Of a stretch of DNA of 32,895 nucleotides, positions 1 to 7,173 are shown piece after piece; the first letter of the stretch is position 1, and every line of letters starts with the position of its first letter. A model generated the notes under the pieces. That model was not told the DNA's origin. It did no database searches and saw only the letters and a program-made list of their open reading frames with translations. The DNA comes from JBOFFI01 sp051657245. GTDB taxonomy: Bacteria > Pseudomonadota > Alphaproteobacteria > Holosporales > JBOFFI01. The stretch spans positions 1 to 32,895 of the forward strand of contig JBOFKI010000062.1 in NCBI GenBank assembly GCA_051657245.1, read 5' to 3'. Made by a program: the position numbers and the translations under genes.

Positions 1-2
1 AT

Positions 3-785
3 ATTGCCCTTGCAGGATCAGGTTTTCAAAGCGATCAAGACAAAGATGAAACAAGCAGCCCTGCCCGCGCGGTGGCAGAGGCATCTATTGTGCCTGCGCG
101 TCAGCTGTCTTTTGAGATGTTTCCTAATGAGATCATCAAATTGATCCTTGAGGGGCTTGCAAAACCTGACCTTCAAAACCTACGTTTGGTTGAGAAAAAG
201 CTGAGGGATAGGGTCACCCAATTCGTCACTGATATCAAAATCCCGGGCAACCTCCCAAACGAGCAACAATTTGATAAATTTTTAAAAGAGTTAACAACGG
301 CTCCATTTTGGGAAGGGAAAAAGCCTTCGGAAGCTTTTGTGAACCTCTTTCGCCATGCGCCGATAAAAATTCTGAACCTGACATCGATCACAATGATCAA
401 TCCAGAGAGCCTTAAAACCCTAGGATCCATTTTTCCCCTTTCTCTTGAAAGTCTTGAGCTGGGATTTAAAAATGTAAGAGATGAAGGGGTAAAAGTGCTG
501 GGCCCATACCTTCCAACTACCCTTCATCGCCTTGATCTGAACAACAATAATATTGGAGCTGAAGGAGCAAAAGCCCTGGCCCAAAGACTGCCAGCTACCC
601 TTCTGGGACTTTCTCTGAAGAACAACAACATTGGAGATGAAGGTCTGGCCGCTTTATCAGAGGCAATCCAAGGAACAGACTTGGCCTACCTGTTTGTTTC
701 TGTACCAAACGGCTCCCTCTTCCGTGAGCGATTTGTAAACTTTCGCAACCGAAAAGATAATCCTGTCACGATAATCTTTCTTTAA
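3..785 (+). CDS. F-box-like plus leucine-rich-repeat protein, 5' end outside window
   Basis: The frame is open from the first bases of the window, so the true start lies upstream; an internal GTG at 72 could be mistaken for a start but has no ribosome binding site. The visible 260 residues begin with a hydrophobic-then-polar stretch (IALAGSGFQSDQ) that may be the end of a signal peptide or lipoprotein leader. Visible residues about 35-70 (MFPNEIIKLILEGLAK, then PDLQNLRLVEKKLRD) match the F-box pattern of a Pro-Asn-Glu-Ile start, a hydrophobic helix and a conserved Val before basic residues. Residues about 140-245 hold ribonuclease-inhibitor-type LRRs of about 28 residues (LHRLDLNNNNIGAEGAKAL, LLGLSLKNNNIGDEGLAAL). 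F-box/LRR proteins recruit substrates to SCF ubiquitin ligases in eukaryotes; in bacteria the combination is typical of effectors. Effector function is inference. The neighbouring DNA is mobile-element debris. No terminator was seen after the stop. Confidence 0.7.
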   Translation: MALAGSGFQSDQDKDETSSPARAVAEASIVPARQLSFEMFPNEIIKLILEGLAKPDLQNLRLVEKKLRDRVTQFVTDIKIPGNLPNEQQFDKFLKELTTAPFWEGKKPSEAFVNLFRHAPIKILNLTSITMINPESLKTLGSIFPLSLESLELGFKNVRDEGVKVLGPYLPTTLHRLDLNNNNIGAEGAKALAQRLPATLLGLSLKNNNIGDEGLAALSEAIQGTDLAYLFVSVPNGSLFRERFVNFRNRKDNPVTIIFL

Positions 786-840
786 TGGTAAACTTCAGCT
801 GTTGAAGAGCAGGGGCGCTTCTTTGTCATTCCCGCGCAGG

Positions 841-918
841 CATTTTATCTCGGATAGTTGCCTATCTGAAAACTACGGTGTAAAATTAGGAATCGACACT
901 TTAACCCATAGAAGTGAT
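841..918 (+). repeat. 78-bp dispersed repeat, copy 1 (inverted relative to 32519-32596)
   Basis: Read on the plus strand this segment (beginning cattttatctcggatag and ending catagaagtgat) matches the reverse complement of 32519-32596 along its full length, with about ten mismatches by eye and no gaps. It contains no convincing coding frame. In the other copy the repeat directly abuts the IS110 remnant; here about 290 bases separate them. It may be part of a short interspersed element or of the flank carried with an insertion sequence. Confidence 0.7.
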
Positions 919-1149
919 CTGTTGAATCAATATAACACGTTCCCGTCTTTTTCCCTTTGCAACAATTCAGGAAGACCACCAGAGGCATCACCGCAGTTTG
1001 CATCAGCTCAAGAAATCGATTGCAACTGACAATCCAAATAAAAGTCTTTGAAAGTTCTATCATGGCTAAAATGGAATAAAACAAGCATCGTCATGATTTC
1101 AAAAAGCGTCATGGGAGAGGCACGTTTTCTTTTTTTGTTCGGGGCTGAA

Positions 1150-1586
1150 AGGGATCTTTTATCCACGAATTGCTCAATCGACGTCTCTAAGCAAAAACTA
1201 GAGGCTGCCCTGCGTTGGGGGGATAATCAAAAGCGCCAAAAAACATTTACAAACACCAAAGATGGATTCCAAAAAATGCTGGAATCGTCCCAAAACACAA
1301 ACAATCCGGAAGTTCAGTCCGAGGACAAAGTCGCCTATCTAAAATTGGATCCTCCAGATTACGCAACGTCCCCTACTTCCCAGTACTTGTATCAAAGCAG
1401 TATAATCCTGTTCTGGCACACTTTTGGGAACGCTTAACGCACAAAGGTAAAAGCAAAGTGACCGCTGTTGGGACTTGTATGCGAAAGCTTCTACACATTA
1501 TCTTCGGCGTCTTCAAACATCAAAAACCTTTCAACCCTCAACTTTCTACTTTACGAATAAGACAGTATCTGGGGTTTTTTAAATAG
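1150..1586 (+). pseudogene. IS110-family transposase, internally deleted and frameshifted
   Basis: The N-terminal frame (about 1150-1285) shows the IS110 start SIDVSKQKLEAAL, with the first acidic residue of the DEDD RuvC-like site, followed by FTNTKDGFQKMLE. The C-terminal part lies in another frame (1311-1586): SSVRGQSRLSKIGSSRLRN, then NPVLAHFWERLTHKGKSK and VGTCMRKLLHIIFGVFKHQ, which is the transposase_20 region and tail of IS110/IS1111 enzymes. It ends at TAG 1584-1586. About two thirds of the usual 320-350 residues are missing between the two parts, so the gene is dead. Bases 1213-1511 recur at 32597-32895 with the same internal deletion. Confidence 0.8.
1213..1511 (+). repeat. direct repeat, left copy of the deleted IS110 element
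   Basis: This aligns without gaps to 32597-32895 (offset 31384). About five substitutions in 299 bases were found by eye. The right copy is cut by the window end, so the repeat may extend further. Both copies share the same deletion junction inside the transposase gene, so the deletion predates the duplication. Confidence 0.85.
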
Positions 1587-1612
1587 AGCTATATAAAAAT
1601 TTGGTTCCATAA

Positions 1613-1644
1613 AAAAAGCAGGTCTTAAAAAAGACCTGCTTTTT
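1613..1644 (-). terminator. rho-independent terminator, probably bidirectional
   Basis: Stem arms GCAGGTCTT (1618-1626) and AAGACCTGC (1631-1639) enclose an AAAA loop. The stem extends through the flanking A and T runs, so a T tract follows in either direction. It lies about 27 bases downstream of the stop of the minus-strand exported-protein gene, which it most likely terminates. It also follows the IS110 remnant on the plus strand. Confidence 0.8.
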
Positions 1645-1670
1645 CACAATTCAGCATTTACAAAATAAAG

Positions 1671-2036
1671 TTAATCTTTTTTCTCAGCAGGGGACGCTTC
1701 ATGTTGCATAGGCTCTGCAGCATGCTCAGCTTTCTTAGCCTCGCCTTCCATAGCCTTATGTTCGTGTTTGCCGTGGTGTTCCTTGTTTTTGTTGGGGTGC
1801 TTAGATTGTTTATGATGGTGTCCCTTGCGATGCCCACCTTTTTTCTTTGCTTTTTCGTGATGAGCAGCTTGGTCCTCTACTTTTTTATGATCAGAGCCCA
1901 TCTCCTCACTTGGTTTTTTTTCATCTGTTGCAGGCATTGTTTCATGCACATTTCCAGCTGAATCCTTATGTTCTTCAGCAAAAGAAACTGAAGACAACAT
2001 AAGCCCCAAAGTCATTGCGATTAAAACATTATTCAT
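1671..2036 (-). CDS. histidine/lysine-rich exported small protein
   Basis: This is a 121-residue protein whose first 20 residues form a clear Sec signal peptide (MNNVLIAMTLGLMLSSVSFA, then EE). The mature part is highly charged and low in complexity, made almost only of K, H, E, A and G, with about 16 histidines overall in clusters such as GGHRKGHHHKQSKH and EHHGKHEHK. It has no cysteine and no recognisable fold. Start choice is supported by GGGAG about 7 bases upstream of the ATG. A terminator follows the stop, so it is a single-gene unit. His-rich periplasmic proteins can buffer nickel, zinc or copper. The composition also recalls enterobacterial acid-shock protein Asr, but no homology can be claimed. 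Export is well supported; function is unknown. Confidence 0.7.
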   Translation of the reverse strand: MNNVLIAMTLGLMLSSVSFAEEHKDSAGNVHETMPATDEKKPSEEMGSDHKKVEDQAAHHEKAKKKGGHRKGHHHKQSKHPNKNKEHHGKHEHKAMEGEAKKAEHAAEPMQHEASPAEKKD

Positions 2037-2477
2037 TTAAGTCTCCCGTCGTTTCATTAAATTAATCTTTTTTGAAAAAAAATTCCAAACAAAATCAAGG
2101 ACATTAAATCTTAATTTGACAAAAAAATCAAGTAATTTTCTTAAAGATAAGATTCGAATTTAAAGAACGCCAATAGATTCATAGGCTACTTTCCGGATTT
2201 TTGTATCTTGATCATCTAGAATCATCCCTAGATATAATGCGCAATTTGATTGGGGAACCCCTTTTAAAAAAGACATAAATTTGCTAATTTGACGCATTTC
2301 GTCAGAAGAGAAGGATTTTAAAAAAGTGCCTAGTGAAACAGCTAGGGGAAATTAGGTTGCAAATCTCTACATCGTGTCGTTAGATTTTGAGATTTGTTTG
2401 TCTTGCCTTTTAAACAAGATTTACAAATTTTTCTAGCAATCATTAGCCCCTCTTCGGCATAATTATCAAGCTATTTC
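2037..2477. other. AT-rich gene-poor stretch with a gene remnant
   Basis: This lies between two minus-strand genes. The right part carries the coding-like remnant listed at 2160-2348. The part from 2037 to 2159 is AT-rich and should contain the promoter and leader of the exported His-rich protein, although no well-spaced -35/-10 pair could be chosen. Confidence 0.5.
2160..2348 (-). pseudogene. C-terminal remnant of a HEAT-like repeat protein
   Basis: On the minus strand a frame of about 62 codons ends at TAA 2160-2162. It reads like a real protein end: SFSSDEMRQISKFMSFL, then CALYLGMILDDQDTKIRKVA and YESIGVL. The alternation of helices and the DDQDTKIRKVA turn resemble a HEAT-repeat helix pair. 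The frame is closed upstream by a TAA, no start codon with a ribosome binding site is present, and other stops lie further upstream. It is best read as the tail of a decayed gene. Family assignment is tentative. Confidence 0.35.
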
Positions 2478-4178
2478 TTAAGAAGAAGTCTTCGAGGAAG
2501 AACGGTGCACGACACCTAAAATTTTCTCAATATAAACAGGGGAAAAGCCAAGGGCTTGCAATGTCATGGACGCAAGTTGAAGGCCTGATTCAACAGTCTC
2601 TGGAATTGCGAGATGTACGCCTGTGCCAATCAAATGACGCGCATGTTCGTGGTCATGAATGCGCACACAAATCTCGATGTTAGGGTGGTGCTCTTGGAGA
2701 TAATGAATCACTTCAAGGGCAGTGCTAACCTGAGGAAACGTAATGAGTACCACACGCGCTTTCTCAATTCCTAATGATTTGAACAGTTCAAAATCTCGGC
2801 TATCGCCATGTACCAAGGGATATTTTCGCAGGGTGCTCAATTGTTTTACACGCTCAATATCATAATCAACGGCAAGATAAGAAATCATGTTTTGAGATAA
2901 AATATCCCCGACCATTTTTCCAACGCGTCCAAAGCCTACTATGATCACATGATTCTTTAAATCTGGTAATTCGGATGCGTGAGCAAACGTGGTAGAAGAT
3001 GATTCTTTGGGTTTTTCGAATTTTTGAGATAGACGATTCCCAATCCACGACAGAAAAGGCGTCAAAATCATCGAAAGGGGGGTGATGGTGAATAAAGATT
3101 GAATCGTGTGAGAATCCAGGCCTTTTCGAACTGAAGCGTACGAGAACAAAATAAAAATAAACTCCCCGCATCCTGATAGCAGAAGCCCTAATTTCAAAGC
3201 TCCCATCCAATTAAGACGAAAAAATCTTCCTAAAATAGTTAAGATTAAACACTTGCTTGCAATGATCGCAAACAATGCAAAAAAAATGAACTTTAGATTT
3301 TCTAGCAGAAAATTGAAATTGATTTCAAGTCCCACAATCATAAAGAAAAAACCAAGAAGCAACCTTTGAACAGGTTTTATATCCGTTTCAATAGCATGGC
3401 GGTAAACAGTTTCTGAAAGGGCAAGGCCAGCCAAAAAAGCTCCAATCTCAGAGGGTAGATTAAATTGGCAGGCGATGTAACTCATCCCGAAACACGTCAT
3501 AAAAATGCCCGCAGTGAAAAGATCAGGGTGGCGCGCAGAAGACAGTAAATGAAACAAAGGCTCAATTAAAAAGCGTGAAACCATAACGAGAATGACCAAG
3601 CCCCCACAGGCCTTTAGCAAAGGCCATGTTAAGCTCCCCGAGAATTCCATTCCTGTATCTTTTTCGATAGCCACTAAAACAAATAGGCACACAACTGCTA
3701 AATCTTGAAAAAGGAGTATTGAGAAAGAAACCCTGCCTAGACGACTTGAAAGTTCTCCCCGCTCTGCGAGCATTTGGATGATTAAAGCCGTTGAAGATAA
3801 AGCTAAGGAAGCCCCTATAAAAACAGCAAAATATAAAGAAAATCCAAAAAAAAACTTCAAAACAAACGTAAATAAAAGCGTCGTAAGTACCATCTGAGCA
3901 GAGCCTAAGCCAAATACATACGTTCTCAAAGCTTGCAATCGATGAAAAGGTAACTCTAAGCCTACTTTAAATAACAAAAACAAGACGCCCACTTCGCCAA
4001 GGATGTAAACTTGCTCTTTGTCGGGAACAAGTCCCAAACCAAAGGGGCCCACCACAATACCTGCAAAAAGGTATCCTAATGTCTGGCTGATCTTAAAATG
4101 CCGCGTGATAAACGCAAAAAAAACAGCGCTTGCCAAGAAGATGAGCGTGCTAAACAGAGGCAAAGGGTAATGAGGCAC
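2478..4178 (-). CDS. CPA2-family monovalent cation:proton antiporter with TrkA-N domain
   Basis: This 566-residue membrane protein of the KefB/KefC/YbaL type has about 12 hydrophobic segments over residues 5-385 (Na/H exchanger domain). A cytosolic Rossmann TrkA-N domain follows from about 410, with the nucleotide-binding loop IIVGFGRVGK and an acidic residue at the end of strand 2 (AVDYD). No TrkA-C domain follows. The family exchanges K+ or Na+ for protons across the inner membrane, with gating by bound nucleotide. The ion cannot be read from the sequence. Start is GTG at 4176-4178 with only a weak purine-rich stretch upstream. A sigma-70-like promoter is seen at 4286-4314. No KefF/KefG partner is adjacent. 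Confidence 0.85.
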   Translation of the reverse strand: MPHYPLPLFSTLIFLASAVFFAFITRHFKISQTLGYLFAGIVVGPFGLGLVPDKEQVYILGEVGVLFLLFKVGLELPFHRLQALRTYVFGLGSAQMVLTTLLFTFVLKFFFGFSLYFAVFIGASLALSSTALIIQMLAERGELSSRLGRVSFSILLFQDLAVVCLFVLVAIEKDTGMEFSGSLTWPLLKACGGLVILVMVSRFLIEPLFHLLSSARHPDLFTAGIFMTCFGMSYIACQFNLPSEIGAFLAGLALSETVYRHAIETDIKPVQRLLLGFFFMIVGLEINFNFLLENLKFIFFALFAIIASKCLILTILGRFFRLNWMGALKLGLLLSGCGEFIFILFSYASVRKGLDSHTIQSLFTITPLSMILTPFLSWIGNRLSQKFEKPKESSSTTFAHASELPDLKNHVIIVGFGRVGKMVGDILSQNMISYLAVDYDIERVKQLSTLRKYPLVHGDSRDFELFKSLGIEKARVVLITFPQVSTALEVIHYLQEHHPNIEICVRIHDHEHARHLIGTGVHLAIPETVESGLQLASMTLQALGFSPVYIEKILGVVHRSSSKTSS

Positions 4179-4520
4179 CTAAAAACTTTCTCTATTTCAA
4201 ATCCTAGGAAGCATTTCATACGTACAAAAGAAAAGCATCTCTGTCTAAAGCAAAAAGCCCGACGGCCTCTCTAACGCATCCGAAAATCATAAGAGAGAAT
4301 CAGAGGAGATTCAAGAGTTCAAACAAAACACGGCACTTTACAAAAAAAATGTTTTTTTCTTGGATAGCTCCCATTTTAGGCTCACTCTCCCCTTTTATCT
4401 TTTTGCCCTCTAGTATCCTTTCTAATCCCCTGAAGAGGTTTTTTCAAGATGGTTTCTCAGAAAAATAATTTTCCAATAAAATCAAGAACACGACGCGTCT
4501 GTCCCTACGCAATGGTATTT
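4179..4520. other. intergenic region without a gene
   Basis: This separates two minus-strand genes. It contains the promoter candidate for the antiporter (4286-4314). The remainder to 4520 is downstream of surA; no convincing terminator hairpin, repeat or coding frame was seen. Confidence 0.5.
4286..4314 (-). promoter_or_regulatory. sigma-70-like promoter for the antiporter gene
   Basis: On the minus strand TTGAAT (4314-4309) and TATGAT (4291-4286) are separated by exactly 17 bases. Transcription would begin near 4279 and give a leader of about 100 bases before the GTG start at 4178. Confidence 0.55.
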
Positions 4521-5510
4521 TTAAAAAGGCGTATTTCGGATTTCAACAAAAATTTGGCGCCTCAACTGAGCAATCTCTTTACGAGCCAGCAGTTCTAACC
4601 TCTCGCCACGAAGCGCACGCTCAATCTCCTCACGATTAAAGTTCTTTTGACGGCTAGGATTGTGTGCTTCTTTCTGAATAAGTGCGATTAGAACATAGCC
4701 AGAAGCTGTGCGCCACGGGCCTGAAAACTGGCCAACAGAAGTTTTTTGCAGTGCTTCCATCAAAAGAGGATCGAGATCTTTTGCGGTTAACCAACCTAAA
4801 TCCCCACCTTGCTGACGAGACGGCGCCTGAGAAAATTGATAAGCAACCCCAGGAAACGGAGCTCCTTTTTGAAGCAATTGGGCCAGCTGCACAGCTTCTT
4901 TTCGGATCTGCTCCTCCTTCTTAGGATGATCCACGTACAACACAATTTCTCCCACACGGTAATGCGTTTCTTGTTGCTCTCTCTCATAGCGCTTGATGTG
5001 CTGATTGATCATCTCATCAGAAATTCGAACAGACCCTTGATAATGCCCACGAATATATTTGAGCCATGATAAATTGGCCCGAATTTGGTTTTCAAGGACC
5101 CCGAGGGGAATCTTATTAACCGCTAAAAATTTTTTAACGCTTCCCTTTTGCATCTTGTTTACGGCTTCTAGCTCAACAATTCCTTCTTCTATTTCTTGAG
5201 AGCTAACGGAAATACCCACTGATTCTGCAGCTTGGATCTGAATAGCCTCGTCTATCATCATCCGAATGACGTTAGGCTGTAACATTTTTAGATGCTCCGG
5301 CGTGTCCTTAAATCCTGCCGAAAAAGCAGACAAACGAAGTCGCTGATAGAGCTCATGGAGAGAAACCATCTGCTTTCCAACCAACAAGCTGACCCGATTT
5401 GAAGATTGCTGCGATGAAGCTGATGAAGCATTTAAAGATTTGACAACCAAGTCCTCTTTTAGGAAAAACAACGCAAAAAAGAGCGCACAGCTAAAGATCC
5501 AATATTTCAT
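4521..5510 (-). CDS. surA: SurA-type periplasmic peptidyl-prolyl isomerase/chaperone
   Basis: This 329-residue exported protein starts with an N-terminal hydrophobic segment (WIFSCALFFALFFL) that serves as signal peptide or membrane anchor. Residues about 40-175 form the helical SurA N-domain (QPNVIRMMIDEAIQIQAAE, and the IEEGIVELE segment). Residues about 180-280 form one parvulin domain with the family signature SQAPSRQQGGDLGWLTAKDL and the end GPWRTASGYVLIAL. Escherichia coli SurA (about 430 residues) has two parvulin domains; a single one is common in alphaproteobacteria. It would help outer-membrane proteins through the periplasm. The usual partners lptD, pdxA and ksgA are not adjacent. 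A weak leader and a divergent regulator lie upstream. Confidence 0.8.
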   Translation of the reverse strand: MKYWIFSCALFFALFFLKEDLVVKSLNASSASSQQSSNRVSLLVGKQMVSLHELYQRLRLSAFSAGFKDTPEHLKMLQPNVIRMMIDEAIQIQAAESVGISVSSQEIEEGIVELEAVNKMQKGSVKKFLAVNKIPLGVLENQIRANLSWLKYIRGHYQGSVRISDEMINQHIKRYEREQQETHYRVGEIVLYVDHPKKEEQIRKEAVQLAQLLQKGAPFPGVAYQFSQAPSRQQGGDLGWLTAKDLDPLLMEALQKTSVGQFSGPWRTASGYVLIALIQKEAHNPSRQKNFNREEIERALRGERLELLARKEIAQLRRQIFVEIRNTPF

Positions 5511-5597
5511 TCGTTATTTTTTCCAAATTCATAAGCATATCTTCAGCTAGGAAAGCAAATTTTTTTGCCTTTCGTCAAGGGGTTCTTTTTATTAACG

Positions 5598-5620
5598 CTT
5601 AAACAACACGCTTGTTTAAG
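5598..5620. promoter_or_regulatory. palindrome between divergent genes, candidate operator
   Basis: Perfect 9-base arms CTTAAACAA (5598-5606) and TTGTTTAAG (5612-5620) are separated by 5 bases. A further half-site-like GGTTTAAG lies about 20 bases to the right. The site sits in the 182-base gap between surA and a divergently transcribed winged-helix regulator. That position fits an operator bound by a dimer of that regulator. No T tract follows, so a terminator is less likely. Confidence 0.45.
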
Positions 5621-5692
5621 AAGATAGTAAGTTTTTAGGTTTAAGTAACAAGGATGTTTTTGTGCCTTGCTCAACAAAATTTATAGGTTTCA

Positions 5693-6604
5693 ATGAGCCT
5701 CTTTTTCAAGCAATTCAAGCATATTGAAGCCCCTTTAGTGGTTTGTCTAGACGAACGACGCTACCTTTTTTCGCTATCTTTAGACAAAGAGGAGAAGACG
5801 TTTCGCTTAAGTAAGCTCTATTTCGCAATTCTTTCCGTTTTATTTCGAGAACATCCTCAAATTATAACCTATGAGAACCTCGAAGAATCTCTAAAATCTC
5901 AAAAAATATCGCTGGTAGACGTGACACGCCTACACCGAAAAATATCTGAGTTACGCATTCAACTCAAACTGTTTAACCCAAATCTGGAAGATTTTATACA
6001 AAATTTAAGAGGCGTTGGATATCACCTTCCTTCATGCTGGGAAGAGATAAAAAAAAGTCAGGAAAAAGGGACGAAGAAAAAAGAGCAACCTTTCATAGAA
6101 GAGCCTTTAAAGTCAGAAAATTTTTTGGAATCTTCTGAAAAATCTTTCCAAATAGGTGGAAAAAACCAGACATTGAGCAAAATTCTTTTAGAATTTTCTC
6201 AACTGATGGCCCGAAGCATTCTTCTAACGCGCCAAGGAAATTTAACGTTCATACAAAGTTATTGCATGGTAGACCGCTCTGTTTTTTCTGAAGATTTACA
6301 ACAAATAGAATTAAAATTTTTAACAGCAAAAAAACAATTGCTTCACATGCTTGGACTAAATTCTCAAGATATTTTTCACATTCGCTTGAGGGCATTTTTA
6401 TCCAATTTCTATACCTACATCAGCCTCAGTCGTGTTAGCGAATATATGATTCCCCATGAGCAGTGGTGCTTGTGGTTTGAGCACGAAATTCAGCAATCTT
6501 ATGAAAAAATTATACAAGCGATTAGAGATATTGAGAAAGAACATGGGAAAGGCTTATTAAGCGCCCATAAAGAAGAAGAAAAAAAAACAGTTTCTTTTTG
6601 TTAA
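5693..6604 (+). CDS. OmpR-type winged-helix regulator with uncharacterised C-terminal domain
   Basis: This is a 303-residue protein. Residues about 30-115 resemble the OmpR/PhoB C-terminal DNA-binding domain: TFRLSKLYFAILSVLFREH (helix 1), VTRLHRKISELRIQLKLF (recognition helix) and the wing hairpin IQNLRGVGYHLP, a hallmark of the fold. Unlike response regulators it has no receiver domain. After a Lys/Glu-rich linker (about 118-155) comes a helical domain of about 145 residues (LSKILLEFSQLMARSILLT, then HIRLRAFLSNFYTYISLS) that I do not recognise. There are no membrane segments. The start ATG has only a weak AGG nearby. A palindrome at 5598-5620 lies upstream. It probably regulates transcription in response to an unknown signal. 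Confidence 0.6.
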   Translation: MSLFFKQFKHIEAPLVVCLDERRYLFSLSLDKEEKTFRLSKLYFAILSVLFREHPQIITYENLEESLKSQKISLVDVTRLHRKISELRIQLKLFNPNLEDFIQNLRGVGYHLPSCWEEIKKSQEKGTKKKEQPFIEEPLKSENFLESSEKSFQIGGKNQTLSKILLEFSQLMARSILLTRQGNLTFIQSYCMVDRSVFSEDLQQIELKFLTAKKQLLHMLGLNSQDIFHIRLRAFLSNFYTYISLSRVSEYMIPHEQWCLWFEHEIQQSYEKIIQAIRDIEKEHGKGLLSAHKEEEKKTVSFC

Positions 6605-6995
6605 ATTGCTGGTTATCCCACGTCGAAAAAGGGCGCTATAGCACACGCCTTGTGAAAAATATTTCAACCTTTTTTTGCCCGCACCCCCTTTGTCACTGCC
6701 GGGGGAAGGACAAAGGGGGAGGGAGGGACAACCCTATAAAAATTTCTGGGTTAGACGGTTTTTCGGAAAGTTTAAGGATAACAAGCGAATCTGTCTAAGC
6801 TTTGATAAATGTGAGGCTACCTTTTTTGCTTTCGTTGCTTTGGCGCGCCTCAAAGCATTCAAGCTGTGCCGTGGGCTGCATATTGAGACAAAAATTATTT
6901 TTTTTTTACGTTTTTTTAACACTTCTTGTTTATAAAATACGGGAGGATGCGCTTGTATCCATTTTAAAATAAAGGATTATTTGGAGGGAAGCTTA
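6605..6995. other. intergenic region with a GC-rich palindrome, no supported gene
   Basis: Open frames here (for example 6598-6798 and 6675-6935) run through the palindrome at 6684-6719 and have low-complexity, non-protein-like translations. The part from about 6890 to 6990 is AT-rich and is the likely promoter area for the PHA-related genes, but no clear consensus pair was chosen. Confidence 0.5.
6684..6719. repeat. REP-like GC-rich palindrome
   Basis: Perfect 11-base arms CCCCCTTTGTC (6684-6694) and GACAAAGGGGG (6709-6719) enclose a 14-base loop (actgccgggggaag). The sharp GC contrast with the AT-rich flanks and the absence of a following T run suggest a dispersed palindromic element. Only one copy was seen in this window. 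Confidence 0.55.
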
Positions 6996-7160
6996 ATGCT
7001 AACAGGATTGTTTCGAAAAACTTTAATTTGTTATCTTAAAAACATCCACGGGAGCCTGAGCGAGCGCTTTTTTTCCGCCATGAAGCAAGATTTACGTCCT
7101 GTTTATATAGCCCGGAAACGACGTCAAAATTCTCTGGGAAGCAAGCATCCAAGCAGATAG
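6996..7160 (+). CDS. small basic protein upstream of the PHA-synthase-like gene
   Basis: This frame encodes 54 residues: MLTGLFRKTLICYLKNIHGS, then a basic C-terminal part containing IARKRRQNSLGSK. A strong ribosome binding site, TTGGAGGGAAG, lies 5-12 bases before the ATG. The stop at 7158-7160 is 13 bases before the GTG of the next gene, so the two would be co-transcribed. About 20% of residues are Lys or Arg, with a hydrophobic N-terminal stretch. I recognise no family. It could be a translational-coupling leader peptide or a small granule-associated protein; both are guesses. Confidence 0.4.
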   Translation: MLTGLFRKTLICYLKNIHGSLSERFFSAMKQDLRPVYIARKRRQNSLGSKHPSR

Positions 7161-7173
7161 CGGAGGACCTTTT

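Larger units (their letters stand above)
786..1670. other. gene-poor stretch of mobile-element debris
   Basis: No intact gene was found here. The stretch holds half of a REP-like GC-rich motif (cattcccgcgcagg, 827-840), the 78-bp repeat at 841-918, unassigned sequence to about 1150, a decayed IS110 transposase to 1586 and a terminator hairpin at 1613-1644. The open frame at 1048-1437 is a chimera of unrelated upstream sequence, the transposase N-terminus and out-of-frame C-terminal sequence. It should not be annotated as a protein. Confidence 0.6.

Noticed and set aside
802..1084. Short frames on both strands (802-1029 plus, 845-1084 minus)
   Set aside because: They run through the 78-bp repeat, have no ribosome binding site and no protein-like pattern.
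1048..1437. 129-residue plus-strand frame as an intact protein
   Set aside because: It is a chimera: unrelated upstream sequence, the IS110 N-terminus, then out-of-frame transposase C-terminal sequence.
6598..6935. Overlapping plus-strand frames after the winged-helix regulator
   Set aside because: They cross the GC palindrome, lack ribosome binding sites and have low-complexity translations.
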